DNA of 33,259 nt. Source: an uncultured Aeromonas sp. (GTDB taxonomy: Bacteria > Pseudomonadota > Gammaproteobacteria > Enterobacterales > Aeromonadaceae). Below are positions 16,992 to 26,259 of this stretch, in pieces (the stretch's first letter is position 1; each line of letters opens with the position of its first letter). The DNA is taken from the NCBI GenBank assembly GCA_945957575.1, contig CAMFLW010000025.1:1-33259 (forward strand). Direction: 5' to 3'. The notes under the pieces are model-generated. The model made no database searches, was not told where the DNA came from, and saw only the letters and a program-made list of their open reading frames with translations. The position numbers and the translations under genes were made by a program.

Positions 16992-17852
16992 GTGAGCAAC
17001 CCTGTGAGCAAACAAGATAGATACGCCGGGGCCAGCGCCCTGACCGGCCTGAGCCTGGGCCAGCAATCCGACTACATCAGCCAATACACCCCCTCCCTGC
17101 TGCAGCCGGTTCCCCGCAGTCTGAACCGGGATGACCTCCAGCTGGGCGATGATCTGCCCTTTACCGGTTGCGATGTCTGGACCCTCTATGAGCTCTCCTG
17201 GCTCAACGCCAAGGGCAAGCCAATGGTGGCGGTGGGTGAGGTGACCATTCCGGCCACCAGTGCGAATCTGATCGAATCCAAATCCTTCAAGCTCTACCTC
17301 AACTCCTTCAACCAGACCCGTTGCGGCTCTATCGAGGCAGTCGCCGCCATGCTGACCAAGGATCTGAGCGCCTGTGCTGGCGAGACCGTCAAGGTCACTC
17401 TGTTCCCCCTCGACAAGGCGCCGCACCAGATTGCTCTGCTGCCCGGCGAGTGCATCGACGAGCAGGATATCGAGGTCGACAATTACGAGTTTGATGCGTC
17501 CCTGCTGCAAGAGGCGGCCGGCAGCGAGCAGGTTGAAGAGACCCTGCACAGCCACCTGCTCAAATCCAACTGCCTGGTCACCAGCCAGCCGGATTGGGGC
17601 TCTGTGGTGATCCGTTACAAGGGACCCAAACTCGATCGGGAGAAGCTGCTGCGCTACCTCATCTCGTTCCGCCAGCACAACGAGTTCCACGAGCAGTGCA
17701 TCGAGCGCATCTTCATCGACCTCAAGCACTATTGCCAACCTGAGCAGCTCACCGTCTATGCCCGCTATACCCGCCGCGGCGGCCTCGACATCAACCCGTT
17801 CCGCTCCGATTTCGAGGCGGTGCCCGCCAACCTGCGGCTGATCCGCCAATAA
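16992..17852 (+). CDS. queF: NADPH-dependent 7-cyano-7-deazaguanine reductase
   Basis: Reduces preQ0 to preQ1 with NADPH, the nitrile reductase step of queuosine tRNA modification. The 286-residue protein is the long (two-domain, YqcD/E. coli) type: [17 protein letters not shown] in the first half, catalytic Cys194 in [16 protein letters not shown] with Asp201, [13 protein letters not shown], and [17 protein letters not shown] at the end. The start is uncertain: no ATG is in frame; GTG at 16992 or GTG at 17004 are the options, both poorly supported by ribosome-binding sequence. I saw no preQ1 riboswitch pattern in the 190 bp shared with syd. Confidence 0.95.
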   Translation: MSNPVSKQDRYAGASALTGLSLGQQSDYISQYTPSLLQPVPRSLNRDDLQLGDDLPFTGCDVWTLYELSWLNAKGKPMVAVGEVTIPATSANLIESKSFKLYLNSFNQTRCGSIEAVAAMLTKDLSACAGETVKVTLFPLDKAPHQIALLPGECIDEQDIEVDNYEFDASLLQEAAGSEQVEETLHSHLLKSNCLVTSQPDWGSVVIRYKGPKLDREKLLRYLISFRQHNEFHEQCIERIFIDLKHYCQPEQLTVYARYTRRGGLDINPFRSDFEAVPANLRLIRQ

Positions 17853-17961
17853 ACGCAGGCATTGATAAAGGGCCGCCCAAACAGCGCACTGTTATCTCTG
17901 CCTTGCTGGCGCCTCGATACAGCTGACGACAAAGGATCCTGAGCACACCATCAGTAAACGC

Positions 17962-17989
17962 TGGACTCGCAGGGGGGGGCTTGGATAAC
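17962..17989 (+). promoter_or_regulatory. Possible promoter with a G8 spacer tract
   Basis: TGGACT (17962-17967), 16 bp containing eight consecutive Gs (17972-17979), then GATAAC (17984-17989). Each hexamer matches consensus at about four positions. Predicted start near 17996 would leave a 25-base leader before the TPR-GGDEF gene. Slippage of the G tract would change promoter spacing. Confidence 0.3.
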
Positions 17990-18020
17990 ATGCCTACACC
18001 TCTGCGCCGTCCTTAATCCA

Positions 18021-20300
18021 ATGAATCAACTGTTTTTTCTGGCCATGATGATGTCCTCCCTGTCAGCTCCGGATCTGGATCTGGACAAGGAGCAACTCTC
18101 TATCGATCTGCAACACGCGCAATCGATGGTACTGGCTGATCCTGCCAGATGTGTCCAGATCACCACCGCCTTCCTGGCACGCGCAGCCAATAATCCCAAG
18201 CAAATCATCAGCAATCGCCAGGAGTTCGGCTATCGTGAACCCCTGCTCAGTTACAGCACCATCTCACAAGCCATCGGAGCACACCTGCTTGAAGGGGAGT
18301 GTCTGATCCAGTTGGGCCAGTATCAAGCCACCCAGCAAGTCCTCGACAAGGCAATGGCACTGGCGGAGAGAGAGCACCAACCCGAGCTCAAGGCCCACGC
18401 CCTCTATCTCAAGATCCGCAGCCAAGCCCTCAAACCAGATAACCAGAACACCAGCCGTGCCCTGATGGATCAACTGGACGAGCTGTTGGCTATCCCCACC
18501 CTCAAGCGGAGCCAGTTACAGGTCTATAGCCGCCTGCAACGCACCAGCTACGAGATTGAAAATCAGAATCTTGAAGACGCCAAGACCCATCTGGCGGATG
18601 CAAGGATCTGGGCTGCCAAAACCGCCAACCCTCTTGCCAGCGCTTGGGTCAGCGCCATCAGCGGCGACCTGTATCGCGTGCTGCAGCAACCCCAGCTGGC
18701 CCTTGGGGAATATATCGATGCCCAGCAACAGGCCAAAAGTTTCAACGACCCGCTTTTTCTCGGCCTGCTGTCGAACCAGATAGTCAAACTCTACCAGCAG
18801 GAGCAGGAGCCCCAGAAAGCACTGCAATATGCCAATGAAGCGGCCAACTATTTTCACTCCATCGGCAATCCGTCACTGCTATGTGACTCACTTATCGTGC
18901 TGGCACGCCTCAACCGGGATCAGGGGGAGCTCAATCTGGCGCTGGTCTATTTCTTCAATGCGCTGGACTTGCTCGATGAGGGGAATAGTCGGCCGCAGGC
19001 CTCCCTACTCAAGTACGAGATTGGCAAGACCTACCTGCAAAGCGGTAACCTCTCGCTGGCCAGCAACTACCTCAATGCGGCGCGCCAGTCCCATGAGCTG
19101 GGTGATGCCAAAGAGCCCCTGATCGATACCCTGCTGTTGCTCGGCGAGCTCTATCTGAAGAAGCAGGAGGCCGCCATCGCCATCCTGCAGTTGGAAAATG
19201 CCCGCGCACTGGCCAACCAGATAGGCGACTCTCGCCGCCAGTACGAGGTATTCCGCCTGTTGTCGCTGGCCTATGAACAGAAGGGATATCTGCACCAGGC
19301 TCTCGACAGCTACAAGCGCTTTCACCGCCTTGGTGAAGAGGTGCGGCAGCAGGAAATTGATCAGGAGCAGGCAGCGATCCGCGACAACTATGTCCAGGTC
19401 GAACGGGTACAGCACATCAAGGAGCTTCAGCAGCGTCTTAACAACAGCCAGCACCAGCAGGAGCGCTATCTCTGGTCGAGCATTACCACCAGCCTGCTGT
19501 TGGCGCTCTTTATCTACCTCTTCTTCACTCTCTGGCTCAAGCTGCGTACCGCCCGCCTGCACCTGAAACGGACCAATGAGGCCCTGCTGATCGAACCCCG
19601 CTCGGGGCTGGCCAACTGGCAGCGGCTGATGAACCGCTGGCCGCGTGAAATGGCAAAACGCCAGCTAAAATCGGATCGCTGGTACCTGAGTGAACAGCCC
19701 TCCAGCGAGTTCGATGACAAGCTGCACTATCTGCTGTTCCGGGTCCCCTTTTTGGTCAACACGCTGGAACGCCACGGCTATCAAGCCAGCAGTGAAATCG
19801 AACTGGCCTTTGGTGCCTATATGGACACCCTGACCCCGCAGGATGGTCGTATCTATGACTTGCGTGAAGGACACATGCTCTATGTGGTGCCACAGAGCCA
19901 CGTCACCAATCTGCATCAGCTCGCAGGCGATCTACTGACGGCCATTGCCGCCTTCCCTTGCAGCTATCCGCTGGATCGCCGGATCAGCCTCGGGATTGTC
20001 AGTCACCCCTTCCTGCCCAAGGCGGCGACTGCGCTCGATCACAATGGCCTGTTTGATCTCTGCTACCTCGCCCTATCGGGAGCCATTCAGCTCGGCGACA
20101 AATACCGGCAGAACGCCTGGCTGGAGCTTGCTGCGATCGATTGCCAACAAGCGGCATTTTTTAATGGGGATGTGTGGCAATGCGGCCTGATGGCAATTGA
20201 CAAGGGGCTAGTAAAAGTCAATTCTTCTCATGAAAAGCAATGGGTTAATTGGCACAGCCTGGCAAGGAAGTCGGCTGCCGATAACCATCAGGAAATGTAG
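18021..20300 (+). CDS. TPR-repeat transmembrane protein with degenerate GGDEF domain
   Basis: 759-residue predicted sensor. A short hydrophobic N-terminus (LFFLAMMMSSLSA, a weak signal peptide) is followed by about 430 residues of tetratricopeptide-like helices (for example ALQYANEAANYFHSIGNPS and LASNYLNAARQSHELGD), a coiled coil, one transmembrane helix (about 482-504) and a C-terminal domain that aligns to GGDEF but has lost it: REGHM stands where the active domain has GG(D/E)EF, and the metal-binding Asp motif is absent. TPRs would be periplasmic and the pseudo-GGDEF cytoplasmic. No Shine-Dalgarno sequence is visible before the ATG. It precedes an intact cyclase by 83 bp. The family is not named with confidence. 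Confidence 0.8.
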   Translation: MNQLFFLAMMMSSLSAPDLDLDKEQLSIDLQHAQSMVLADPARCVQITTAFLARAANNPKQIISNRQEFGYREPLLSYSTISQAIGAHLLEGECLIQLGQYQATQQVLDKAMALAEREHQPELKAHALYLKIRSQALKPDNQNTSRALMDQLDELLAIPTLKRSQLQVYSRLQRTSYEIENQNLEDAKTHLADARIWAAKTANPLASAWVSAISGDLYRVLQQPQLALGEYIDAQQQAKSFNDPLFLGLLSNQIVKLYQQEQEPQKALQYANEAANYFHSIGNPSLLCDSLIVLARLNRDQGELNLALVYFFNALDLLDEGNSRPQASLLKYEIGKTYLQSGNLSLASNYLNAARQSHELGDAKEPLIDTLLLLGELYLKKQEAAIAILQLENARALANQIGDSRRQYEVFRLLSLAYEQKGYLHQALDSYKRFHRLGEEVRQQEIDQEQAAIRDNYVQVERVQHIKELQQRLNNSQHQQERYLWSSITTSLLLALFIYLFFTLWLKLRTARLHLKRTNEALLIEPRSGLANWQRLMNRWPREMAKRQLKSDRWYLSEQPSSEFDDKLHYLLFRVPFLVNTLERHGYQASSEIELAFGAYMDTLTPQDGRIYDLREGHMLYVVPQSHVTNLHQLAGDLLTAIAAFPCSYPLDRRISLGIVSHPFLPKAATALDHNGLFDLCYLALSGAIQLGDKYRQNAWLELAAIDCQQAAFFNGDVWQCGLMAIDKGLVKVNSSHEKQWVNWHSLARKSAADNHQEM

Positions 20301-20383
20301 ATAACAGGCGAGGTTCGAAACCAAGTTCGACCACTGTTGCTATCCAACACCAAAAACAATAATGACAACAGGGCGACCTGATA

Positions 20384-22000
20384 ATGAATGACATCGCTGC
20401 CGTAGCAGGACAATTGGCCAGACTCAGGGAATCCCTTCAGCAAAAGCAGCTGGAACTCGACGGCGTGCTCTCGTTTTCCGATGCAGAGCGTGCTCGCGGC
20501 ATCCAGTTTATCAACAAGTTGATGCACTCCTGCCGCGGCTTCGACCGCGAGCTGGACAATCGCTTCGCCAAGCTCAAGCAGAAACTGGATAACAATCCCG
20601 CATTCACCGCGCTGGATGAGGATCTGCTGGCCATTGAAAAACTGCTGCTGCAGCACAGTAATGCGCTGGAAGAGTCGATAACCCTGATCCAGACCGCCAT
20701 CGATTTTGGCTCCAAACAGCTGAAAAACTTCAAGGGCTTCTCGGAAGAGACCCGCAAATCCCTGAAAGAATTTTTGGCAAGCCCCGCCGGTTATGGCATT
20801 GCCGATCATCAAAAGAAGGTGATCAAGCTGCTGGAGTTTTACCAACAGGCGCTCAAGATCCAGCTGCTGCCAAGCCAGCCCCTGTTGGCAACGCCAGGTG
20901 CAGCTCAACAAGAAAGCGATACTGCCAGCAACGATGGCCAGCCCGATGTCGACCCGTTTGATCTGAAGGATCACGCTCGCATCGCCGATGAGCTGCAGCG
21001 ACTTATCACCGAACTCGATTTTGCTGGTGCCATTGGCGAGAGCCTCGGAGATATCCGCCGCCAGTTACTGGTCGGTATCACCCCGGCCATGCTGGCAGAG
21101 ACTTGCATGCAGGTGATTGAGCTCATCATCGAAGGCACCCGCGAGGAGCGCAAAGCCGCCCGCACCTTTCTCAGTTCCCTCAACGAGAGCCTCTCGGCAG
21201 TGCATCTCGGGTTTACCGAATCCCTCGATGAGGGGCGTGCGCTGCAGAACGAAACCCGTGAAACCCGTGAAGCCCTGGTCTGCGAACTGCAGGCCATCGA
21301 CCACTCCCTGGCCAGCCACAACTCCATCGATGCGCTCAAGCGCGCCATCTCCGGCCATATGGGCGCCATCAACCTGCTGCTTCAAGAACGGGAAAGTACC
21401 GCAGCACGGGAACGTCACCTGCTTACTCGCCTCTCCACCATGGAGTCCAAGCTGCGCTTGATGAAGGAGGAGACCGCCGAGTACAAGAAGCGGCTGACCA
21501 TTCAAAAACACAAGCTGTTCCTCGACAGCCTGACCCAGGTGCACAACCGGGCTGCCCTCGATGAACGGCTGGAGCAGGAGTACAAACGTTGGCTTCGTTA
21601 CCGCACTCCGCTCTGCATGGCGATCATCGACATCGATCACTTCAAGAACATCAATGACAACTACGGCCATATGGCGGGTGACAAGGCGTTGAAAGTGGTC
21701 GCCAAAGCGCTGCAGAGCGCGCTGCGTGACACCGACTTCATCGCCCGTTTTGGTGGGGAAGAGTTCGTGGTGTTGTTGCCCAACATTAACCCGGACAAGT
21801 TCCAGAAGCCGCTGGAGACCCTGCGCCAGACCATCAAGAGCATCCCGTTCCGTTTTCGCGATGCCAAGGTGGAGATCACCATCTCCATCGGCGCAACCCT
21901 GTTCAAGGATGGGGACAACCCGTCAGATGTGTTTGAACGGGCGGACAAGGCGCTCTATCACTCCAAGAACGCAGGTCGGGATCAAGTGACACTGGCCTGA
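20384..22000 (+). CDS. Diguanylate cyclase with helical N-terminal region
   Basis: Makes cyclic di-GMP from two GTP. The 538-residue soluble protein has about 360 residues of helical, coiled-coil-rich sequence, then a complete GGDEF domain: LTQVHNRAALDERL, the metal-site IDIDHFKNINDNYGH, GGEEF at 457-461 and a product-inhibition I-site RDTD at 448-451, five residues before it. No membrane helix or known sensor domain is visible, so the N-terminus presumably mediates dimerisation or partner binding. The layout recalls polar DgcP-type cyclases of gammaproteobacteria, but I cannot confirm this. It lies downstream of the degenerate-GGDEF gene and ends at a terminator. Confidence 0.93.
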   Translation: MNDIAAVAGQLARLRESLQQKQLELDGVLSFSDAERARGIQFINKLMHSCRGFDRELDNRFAKLKQKLDNNPAFTALDEDLLAIEKLLLQHSNALEESITLIQTAIDFGSKQLKNFKGFSEETRKSLKEFLASPAGYGIADHQKKVIKLLEFYQQALKIQLLPSQPLLATPGAAQQESDTASNDGQPDVDPFDLKDHARIADELQRLITELDFAGAIGESLGDIRRQLLVGITPAMLAETCMQVIELIIEGTREERKAARTFLSSLNESLSAVHLGFTESLDEGRALQNETRETREALVCELQAIDHSLASHNSIDALKRAISGHMGAINLLLQERESTAARERHLLTRLSTMESKLRLMKEETAEYKKRLTIQKHKLFLDSLTQVHNRAALDERLEQEYKRWLRYRTPLCMAIIDIDHFKNINDNYGHMAGDKALKVVAKALQSALRDTDFIARFGGEEFVVLLPNINPDKFQKPLETLRQTIKSIPFRFRDAKVEITISIGATLFKDGDNPSDVFERADKALYHSKNAGRDQVTLA

Positions 22001-22074
22001 CAAGCGGCTAAAAAAACAGCGAACAGTCGTCGCCCTATTTCCCTCCCCCCTCTATTACCACTACTATCGATCTC

Positions 22075-22101
22075 AGGGGATGCAACATAGCGTCCCCTTT
22101 T
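22075..22101 (+). terminator. Intrinsic terminator between the cyclase gene and ppnN
   Basis: 9-bp stem AGGGGATGC / GCGTCCCCT (one G-U pair) with a 6-base loop and TTTT, about 75 bases after the cyclase stop. Confidence 0.75.
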
Positions 22102-22148
22102 CTCCCCAGGGAAAAACACAACGATAACAAGTGAGTAAAGGGGAACCT

Positions 22149-23504
22149 ATGATTACGCACATCAATCCCGTCGGCAGCATGGATTTGCTGTCACAGCTTG
22201 AGGTGGATCGCCTCAAGCAGACTGCCTCCAGCGATATCTATCAACTGTTTCGCAACTGCTCGCTGGCAGTGCTCAATTCAGGTAGCCATACCGACAGCTC
22301 CAAGGAGATCCTGGAGCGCTTCAAATCGTTCGATATTCATGTGATCCGGCGCGAGCGCGGGGTCAAGCTGGAACTGTTCAATGCCCCCGAGCACGCCTTT
22401 GTCGATGGCGAGATCATTCGCGGCATTCAGGAGCACCTCTTCTCGGTGCTGCGCGACATTCTCTATGTATCCAACCAGCTTGAATCGAACCGGCTGGTCA
22501 ACCTCACCAATTCGACCCACATCTCCAACGTGGTGTTTGCCATTCTGCGCAACGCCAAGGTGATCCTGCCTGGCGCGGACCCCAACCTGATCGTCTGCTG
22601 GGGTGGCCACTCCATCAACGAGGTCGAGTACCAGTACACCCGCGCCGTGGGCAGCGAACTGGGCTTGCGAGAGTTGAACATCTGTACTGGCTGCGGCCCG
22701 GGCGCCATGGAGGGCCCGATGAAAGGGGCCGCCGTCGGCCATGCCAAACAGCGGGTACGCAACGGGCGCTACATCGGCCTCACCGAGCCCTCCATCATCG
22801 CCGCCGAGCCGCCCAACCCCATCGTCAACGAGCTGGTGATCCTGCCGGATATCGAGAAGCGACTGGAAGCCTTCGTACGCCTGGGCCACGGCATCATCAT
22901 CTTCCCGGGCGGGGTTGGCACTGCCGAAGAGCTGCTCTATCTGCTCGGCATCATGATGAACCCGGCCAACGAACGTCAGCCGATGCCGATCATCCTGACC
23001 GGCCCGAAAGAGAGTGCCGACTACTTCCGTGCCATCGATGACTTCGTCAAGGCGACCCTGGGCGAACCGGCTACCCGGCTCTATCGGATCATCGTCGGCG
23101 ATGCGCCGGAAGTGGCGCGGGTGATGAAAGAGGCGATGCCCAAAATTCGCGAATATCGCAAATCGGTCGGCGATGCCTACTCCTTCAACTGGTCACTCAA
23201 GATTGAGCCGGAGTTCCAGCTCCCCTTCGAGCCGGATCACGCCTGCATGGCCAGCCTGGATCTGCATCGCAACCAGCCGCCCCAGTTGCTGGCAGCCAAC
23301 CTGCGGCGAGCCTTCTCCGGCATCGTCGCCGGCAACGTCAAGGAAGGGGGCATTCGCGCCATCGAGAAGAAAGGCCCCTTCAAGCTGCACGGCGACAAGG
23401 AGCTGATGCAACTGATGGACAAGCTGCTGGAGAGCTTCGTCAAGCAGCAGCGGATGAAACTGCCGGGCAGTCAGTATGTGCCTTGCTACGAAATCGTACG
23501 CTGA
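22149..23504 (+). CDS. ppnN: Pyrimidine/purine-nucleotide 5'-monophosphate nucleosidase
   Basis: Cytoplasmic LOG-family enzyme that splits nucleoside monophosphates into base and ribose 5-phosphate; the E. coli enzyme is stimulated by (p)ppGpp. The 451-residue product follows YgdH/PpnN closely: [20 protein letters not shown] at the start, [39 protein letters not shown], and the LOG motif PGGVGTAEE near residues 253-261. An upstream GTG at 22131 is in frame, but AAGGGG six bases before the ATG at 22149 and the conserved start decide for 22149. It is flanked by terminators on both sides, so it is a single-gene unit. Confidence 0.96.
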   Translation: MITHINPVGSMDLLSQLEVDRLKQTASSDIYQLFRNCSLAVLNSGSHTDSSKEILERFKSFDIHVIRRERGVKLELFNAPEHAFVDGEIIRGIQEHLFSVLRDILYVSNQLESNRLVNLTNSTHISNVVFAILRNAKVILPGADPNLIVCWGGHSINEVEYQYTRAVGSELGLRELNICTGCGPGAMEGPMKGAAVGHAKQRVRNGRYIGLTEPSIIAAEPPNPIVNELVILPDIEKRLEAFVRLGHGIIIFPGGVGTAEELLYLLGIMMNPANERQPMPIILTGPKESADYFRAIDDFVKATLGEPATRLYRIIVGDAPEVARVMKEAMPKIREYRKSVGDAYSFNWSLKIEPEFQLPFEPDHACMASLDLHRNQPPQLLAANLRRAFSGIVAGNVKEGGIRAIEKKGPFKLHGDKELMQLMDKLLESFVKQQRMKLPGSQYVPCYEIVR

Positions 23505-23523
23505 CGGGTAAAGCAGGTAAATC

Positions 23524-23550
23524 GAGGGGCGCAATGCGCCCCTCTCTTTT
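23524..23550 (+). terminator. Intrinsic terminator after ppnN
   Basis: Perfect 9-bp stem GAGGGGCGC / GCGCCCCTC with an AAT loop, followed by TCTTTT, 19 bases after the ppnN stop. Confidence 0.88.
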
Positions 23551-23635
23551 GCCACTCAGCTGCCAACGGCCATCAATCCCCCATCAGGCCCGCGGGTTTG
23601 TTACAATGGGGCGTCCCGACTGCCAAGAGTGCCCC

Positions 23636-24436
23636 ATGTCAAATCCAAGGCCACACCTGCTTATCATCGATGCCCTCAACCTCATCCGCCGTCTGCATGC
23701 GGTGCAATCACAGCAGGCGCTGACCCCTGCCCAGGCCCTGGTCGCCACCCGCGCCAACCTCATCAATACCTGCCGCAAGTTGCTGGCCAATAGCGAACCG
23801 ACCCATGTCATCGCGGTTTTCGACGGGGAGGTGCATAGCTGGCGCAAGGAGCTCTATCCGGCCTACAAGGTGGGGCGAACCCCCATGCCCCCTGAACTGC
23901 GTGAGGGGTTGGCGACCCTGCAGGATGCCTTTTGGGAGTGCGGGGTCGACGCTCTGCTCTCCGAGACCGATGAAGCGGATGATCTTATCGCCACCCTGGC
24001 CTGTGGCATTGCCCAACACGGGGCAAGGGCTACCATCATCTCCACCGACAAGGGGTTCTGCCAACTTATCTGCCCGCAGATCCAGATCCGCGACTACTTC
24101 AACAAGCGCTGGCTGGATGCCGCCTTTGTCGAGCAGCAATACGGGGTTGTGCCGATACAACTGGTCGATTTCTGGGCGCTGACCGGTATCGGGGGCTCCA
24201 ACATCAAGGGCGTTCCGGGGATTGGCCCCAAGACCGCAACCCAACTGCTGCAGCAATATGGCGATCTGGCCACCATGCTAGCTGCCTGCGAGCAGGAAGA
24301 GGCAGCGAAAGCACTGCTCAAGCTGCGTCAGCACAGGGAAGAGGCGCTGCTGGCCCAGCGATTGGTGCGGTTGCAACAGGATATTCCGCTGGGATTCAAC
24401 CTGCGGGACATCCGTTACCCACCCCAGCCCGAATAA
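23636..24436 (+). CDS. xni: Flap endonuclease Xni (exonuclease IX)
   Basis: Structure-specific 5' flap endonuclease related to the 5'-nuclease domain of DNA polymerase I. The 266-residue protein has LLIIDALNLIRRLHAV with Asp12, VIAVFDGE, the acidic motif ETDEADDLIATLA, STDKGFCQLI, and a helix-three-turn-helix DNA/K+ site around GVPGIGPKTATQLL. Xni proteins lack several acidic residues of full 5'-nucleases (here STDKG in place of GDxD), so the second metal site is probably reduced. The ORF is open 51 codons upstream and overlaps the ppnN terminator, but MSNPRPHLLIID is the natural start. ppnN and xni are also close in E. coli. Confidence 0.92.
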   Translation: MSNPRPHLLIIDALNLIRRLHAVQSQQALTPAQALVATRANLINTCRKLLANSEPTHVIAVFDGEVHSWRKELYPAYKVGRTPMPPELREGLATLQDAFWECGVDALLSETDEADDLIATLACGIAQHGARATIISTDKGFCQLICPQIQIRDYFNKRWLDAAFVEQQYGVVPIQLVDFWALTGIGGSNIKGVPGIGPKTATQLLQQYGDLATMLAACEQEEAAKALLKLRQHREEALLAQRLVRLQQDIPLGFNLRDIRYPPQPE

Positions 24437-24543
24437 CGCCCGAACAAAAATGCAGGCAAGGACGCGAACCATGACGAGACTCACCCTCACCGTTGATGAA
24501 AATGAGTAGAATGTAAAGGAATGTGGTTGGATTGCTAAGTAAA

Positions 24544-24552
24544 TGATATAAA
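24544..24552 (+). promoter_or_regulatory. Extended -10 promoter of the isocitrate dehydrogenase gene
   Basis: TGA-TATAAA is a full TGn extended -10, with start near 24559 and about 36 bases of leader. No clear -35 at 17 bp. The preceding 100 bp after xni show no terminator I would defend. Confidence 0.5.
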
Positions 24553-24594
24553 GCAGCCCCATCCTCCCCTATACCCTGGAAGTGGAACCCTCTC

Positions 24595-25602
24595 ATGTCC
24601 AAAAGAACAATTACCGTTATCCCGGGCGACGGCATTGGCCCCAGCATCATCGAATCAGCCATCCAGATCCTGACCCACGCAGGCTGTGATTTCGAATATG
24701 AGTATGCAGATGCGGGTCTGGTTGCCCTTGAAAAGCATGGCGAACTGCTGCCACAGGCGACGCTGGATCTGATCGAGAAGAACAAGGTCACCCTGAAAGG
24801 GCCGCTCACCACCCCGGTTGGTGGCGGTTTTACCTCCATTAACGTCTCCCTGCGCAAGAAATTCAACCTCTACGCCAACGTGCGTCCGGTCATCTCCTTC
24901 AAGGGCACCAAGAGCCGTTACGAAAACATCGACATCATCACAGTGCGCGAGAATACCGAAGGGATGTATTCAGGCGCTGGCCAGAAGCGCAGCGATGACA
25001 ACAAGAGCGCCGAGGCGATGAGCATCATCACCCGCGAGGGAGCCGAGCGCATCGTCAAATTCGCCTTCGAGCTGGCCCGTCAGGAGGGGCGCAAGAAGGT
25101 CACCATCATCCACAAGGCCAACATCCTCAAGTCGACCTCCGGCCTGTTCCTCGAAGTGGCCCGTGAAATCGCCAGCCACTACCCGGACATCCAGAGCGAA
25201 GAGATGATCGTCGATGCCGCCTGCATGAATCTGGTGATGTATCCGGAGCGCTTCGATGTGATGGTCACCACCAACCTGTTTGGCGACATTCTCTCGGACC
25301 TGTGCGCCGGTCTGGTTGGCGGTCTCGGCATGGCGCCCGGTGCCAACATCGGCGATGGCGCCGCCATCTTCGAAGCCGTCCACGGCTCGGCGCCGGATAT
25401 CGCAGGCAAGAATATCGCCAACCCGACCTCGGTGATCCTCGCCTCCATCCAGATGCTGGAGTACCTCGGTATGCAGGATAAAGCAGAGCGGATCCGCGAG
25501 GCGGTACGCGCCACTATCGAATCCGGTGATCGGGTTACCCGGGATCTGGGTGGTAGCGCCTCTACCAGCGAATTTACTCAGGCCATCATCGATCGGTTAT
25601 AA
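24595..25602 (+). CDS. Isocitrate dehydrogenase, NAD-dependent type
   Basis: Oxidatively decarboxylates isocitrate to 2-oxoglutarate in the TCA cycle. The 335-residue protein belongs to the short beta-decarboxylating dehydrogenase family: IPGDGIGPSI at the N-terminus, the substrate loop SINVSLRKKFNLYANVRPV (the Ser-x-Asn and Arg contacts of isocitrate enzymes), ENTEGMYSG, the catalytic Lys in IHKANILK, the metal-site TTNLFGDILSDL, and HGSAPDIAGKNIANP, whose Asp-Ile at the cofactor pocket fits NAD rather than NADP. It is much shorter than the E. coli NADP enzyme. Isopropylmalate dehydrogenase is less likely because of the substrate loop. Single-gene unit with a strong terminator. Confidence 0.9.
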   Translation: MSKRTITVIPGDGIGPSIIESAIQILTHAGCDFEYEYADAGLVALEKHGELLPQATLDLIEKNKVTLKGPLTTPVGGGFTSINVSLRKKFNLYANVRPVISFKGTKSRYENIDIITVRENTEGMYSGAGQKRSDDNKSAEAMSIITREGAERIVKFAFELARQEGRKKVTIIHKANILKSTSGLFLEVAREIASHYPDIQSEEMIVDAACMNLVMYPERFDVMVTTNLFGDILSDLCAGLVGGLGMAPGANIGDGAAIFEAVHGSAPDIAGKNIANPTSVILASIQMLEYLGMQDKAERIREAVRATIESGDRVTRDLGGSASTSEFTQAIIDRL

Positions 25603-25620
25603 GTTAATCCATTGATATTG

Positions 25621-25645
25621 AAAGGGAGCTTCGGCTCCCTTTTTT
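25621..25645 (+). terminator. Intrinsic terminator after isocitrate dehydrogenase
   Basis: Perfect 9-bp stem AAAGGGAGC / GCTCCCTTT with a stable UUCG tetraloop and a six-T tail, 18 bases after the stop. Confidence 0.95.
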
Positions 25646-25719
25646 ATGTTTACGATTACTTTGCCACTCCCCAAACAGCAACTATGTTCAATAGAGAAGA
25701 AGAACAGGGAGTGTTTTTC

Positions 25720-26178
25720 ATGAAGGGGGACGGGTGCTATCTGGTTGCGACTCTGCTGCTGGTTTGTGGTACTGCCAGTGCCTTCGAACAGGCTCAACCA
25801 ACCCAAACCGCCAAACTGCCGCAGCAGGAAAAACGGACGGTCACCGAGGTATGGCGCTCAAGCCTGGATACCAACGATCTGCTCAAGGCGCCCAAGCCCT
25901 TGTCTTTCGGCATAGAGGTGATCACCGACAACTATGGTAACCAGAAGGTCACCTCCTACCAGCAGCTTAATCTGACCCCGGAAAAGAGCGTCAGTCTCTC
26001 GTTCGATCGCTACAAACCCAGAGTCAAGTTCCGGGCTGGCAGTATGAATACCGCCATCAAGCTCAGAGGAGACGGGATAAAAATGCAGTTCAATCCGGTC
26101 GACAAAACCATCCCGCTGCAGATCGAGCTCAAAGTAACAGATGACGAGTCATCCCTGCGCCTCGATTACCGTTTCTGA
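25720..26178 (+). CDS. Small exported protein of unknown function
   Basis: 152-residue protein that I do not recognise. It starts with a clear signal peptide (MKGDGCYLVATLLLVCGTASA, cut before FEQ), then a Gln/Pro/Thr-rich stretch, then about 95 residues with alternating polar and hydrophobic residues typical of beta strands (FGIEVITDNYG, SVSLSFDRYKP, LQIELKVTDDES) ending in LDYRF. A terminal aromatic Phe after a beta-like stretch is reminiscent of outer-membrane barrels, but the protein is short for one. GGGAG lies 8 bases before the ATG, and the ORF extension upstream runs through a terminator, so this start is firm. Convergent with rlmM. Confidence 0.8.
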   Translation: MKGDGCYLVATLLLVCGTASAFEQAQPTQTAKLPQQEKRTVTEVWRSSLDTNDLLKAPKPLSFGIEVITDNYGNQKVTSYQQLNLTPEKSVSLSFDRYKPRVKFRAGSMNTAIKLRGDGIKMQFNPVDKTIPLQIELKVTDDESSLRLDYRF

Positions 26179-26201
26179 TATTTCCTGTCCCCTAATAGCA
26201 A

Positions 26202-26229
26202 AAGACCGACAGGTTTCCCTGTCGGTCTT
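26202..26229. terminator. Bidirectional terminator between convergent genes
   Basis: Perfect 12-bp stem AAGACCGACAGG / CCTGTCGGTCTT with a 4-base loop, between the exported-protein gene and rlmM. Short U-runs follow on either strand. Confidence 0.85.
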
Positions 26230-26259
26230 GCCATTTATCGTCCGGGCTGAACGCTTAGA

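Noticed and set aside
21251-21270. Tandem repeat in the cyclase gene
   Set aside because: Two copies of a nine-base unit encoding Glu-Thr-Arg within a coiled coil; expected by chance in such sequence.
23483-23635. Upstream start for Xni overlapping ppnN
   Set aside because: It would translate through the ppnN terminator hairpin; the conserved nuclease start is at 23636.
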